Assembly: GCA_018899795.1 (NCBI GenBank)
Contig: JAHIHJ010000400.1
Span: forward strand, 1-5,426
DNA: 5,426 bases
Origin: Methanobacteriota archaeon
Lineage (GTDB): Archaea; Halobacteriota; Methanosarcinia; Methanosarcinales; Methanoperedenaceae
Direction: 5' to 3'
Shown here: positions 5,287-5,426 of the stretch, piece after piece
How the letters are laid out: the number at the start of each line of letters is the position of its first letter
Position numbering within the stretch: position 1 is the first letter of the stretch
Translations under genes and position numbers: made by a program
Notes under the pieces: model-generated
What the model saw: the letters and a program-made list of their open reading frames with translations, nothing else
Database searches by the model: none
Told to the model about the DNA's origin: nothing

Positions 5287-5321
5287 CTTATTGTCCAGAC
5301 GGCAGAGATGTGAAAGCGCCA

Positions 5322-5347
5322 TTAATATATACACATCTTTAAATAAT
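5322..5347 (+). promoter_or_regulatory. Probable hsdR promoter (two overlapping TATA-like options)
   Basis: TTAATATATA (5322-5331) and CTTTAAATAAT (about 5337-5347) both resemble archaeal TATA boxes upstream of the ATG at 5363. The first would give a leader of about 10 nt, the second a start at the ATG itself. No Shine-Dalgarno site is seen. hsdR therefore appears to have its own promoter and is not simply read through from hsdS. Confidence 0.5.
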
Positions 5348-5362
5348 AATTTAGCATAGAGA

Positions 5363-5426
5363 ATGGTAATGAGTGACTGCTCTGAATATTCACTTATCGA
5401 ACAACCCGCCATAGAACTCTTCAGCG
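5363..5426 (+). CDS. hsdR: Start of type I restriction endonuclease subunit HsdR, 3'-partial
   Basis: HsdR is the ATP-dependent translocase and nuclease subunit of type I R-M enzymes. Only 21 codons are present before the window ends: MVMSDCSEYSLIEQPAIELF. The pattern SEYxLIExPAIxLF is the usual opening of HsdR (family: EYxLVExPxIxxLxxLGW), and the position after hsdM and hsdS fits. Two in-frame ATGs, at 5363 and 5369, are possible starts; neither has a ribosome binding site. The helicase motifs and the PD-(D/E)XK nuclease lie beyond the window, so integrity cannot be judged. With an inactive methylase, an active HsdR would be dangerous, so its state matters. Confidence 0.75.
   Translation, partial: MVMSDCSEYSLIEQPAIELFS

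Noticed and set aside
1..5426. tRNA or rRNA genes and a conventional transposase
   Set aside because: No cloverleaf, rRNA-like block or transposase motif was seen on either strand.

Overview
The window is a stretch of archaeal chromosome, most likely from a methanogen or ANME-like euryarchaeon. This rests on three things. First-in-operon genes have TATA-like boxes about 25-30 bp before the start codon and little or no leader. Internal genes have GGTGA- or GGGG-type Shine-Dalgarno sites. The toxin-antitoxin families and the dispersed 9-bp-periodic repeats look like those I associate with Methanosarcinales-type genomes. The lineage is inference; no marker gene is present.

The backbone is a type I restriction-modification locus in the order hsdM (5' end cut by the window), hsdS (complete), hsdR (only its first 21 codons), all on the + strand. 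These genes are not contiguous. Between hsdM and hsdS lie about 1.84 kb holding a truncated archaeal ATPase gene (1438-1671), three evenly spaced palindromes (1678-1738), an HTH-MNT antitoxin gene and a HEPN toxin gene that overlap by 8 bp (1754-2717), and a gene-free, repeat-packed stretch (2718-3205). Between hsdS and hsdR lies a minus-strand operon: a 99-aa antitoxin-like protein, a DUF6516/TumE-like toxin candidate and a very small AbrB/MazE-like protein. Its promoter diverges from that of hsdR.

The most striking single feature is in hsdM. The reading frame is intact, but the segment carrying the catalytic N-P-P-(F/Y) motif is missing. The frame passes from the first FVMAN (normally followed by PPF) straight into the serine-rich sequence that normally follows a second FVMAN some 50 residues later. 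This looks like an in-frame deletion between two short repeats and should give a methylase that binds AdoMet but cannot methylate, unless it is an assembly collapse. HsdS looks complete, with two target-recognition domains; the second is clearly more AT-rich than its surroundings, suggesting domain swapping.

Together the window reads as a defence island in which two toxin-antitoxin modules occupy the two junctions of a type I R-M operon. The gene-free stretch holds at least three kinds of periodic or palindromic repeat, plus a small multi-hairpin element that seems to have inserted into one of them with a 6-bp duplication.
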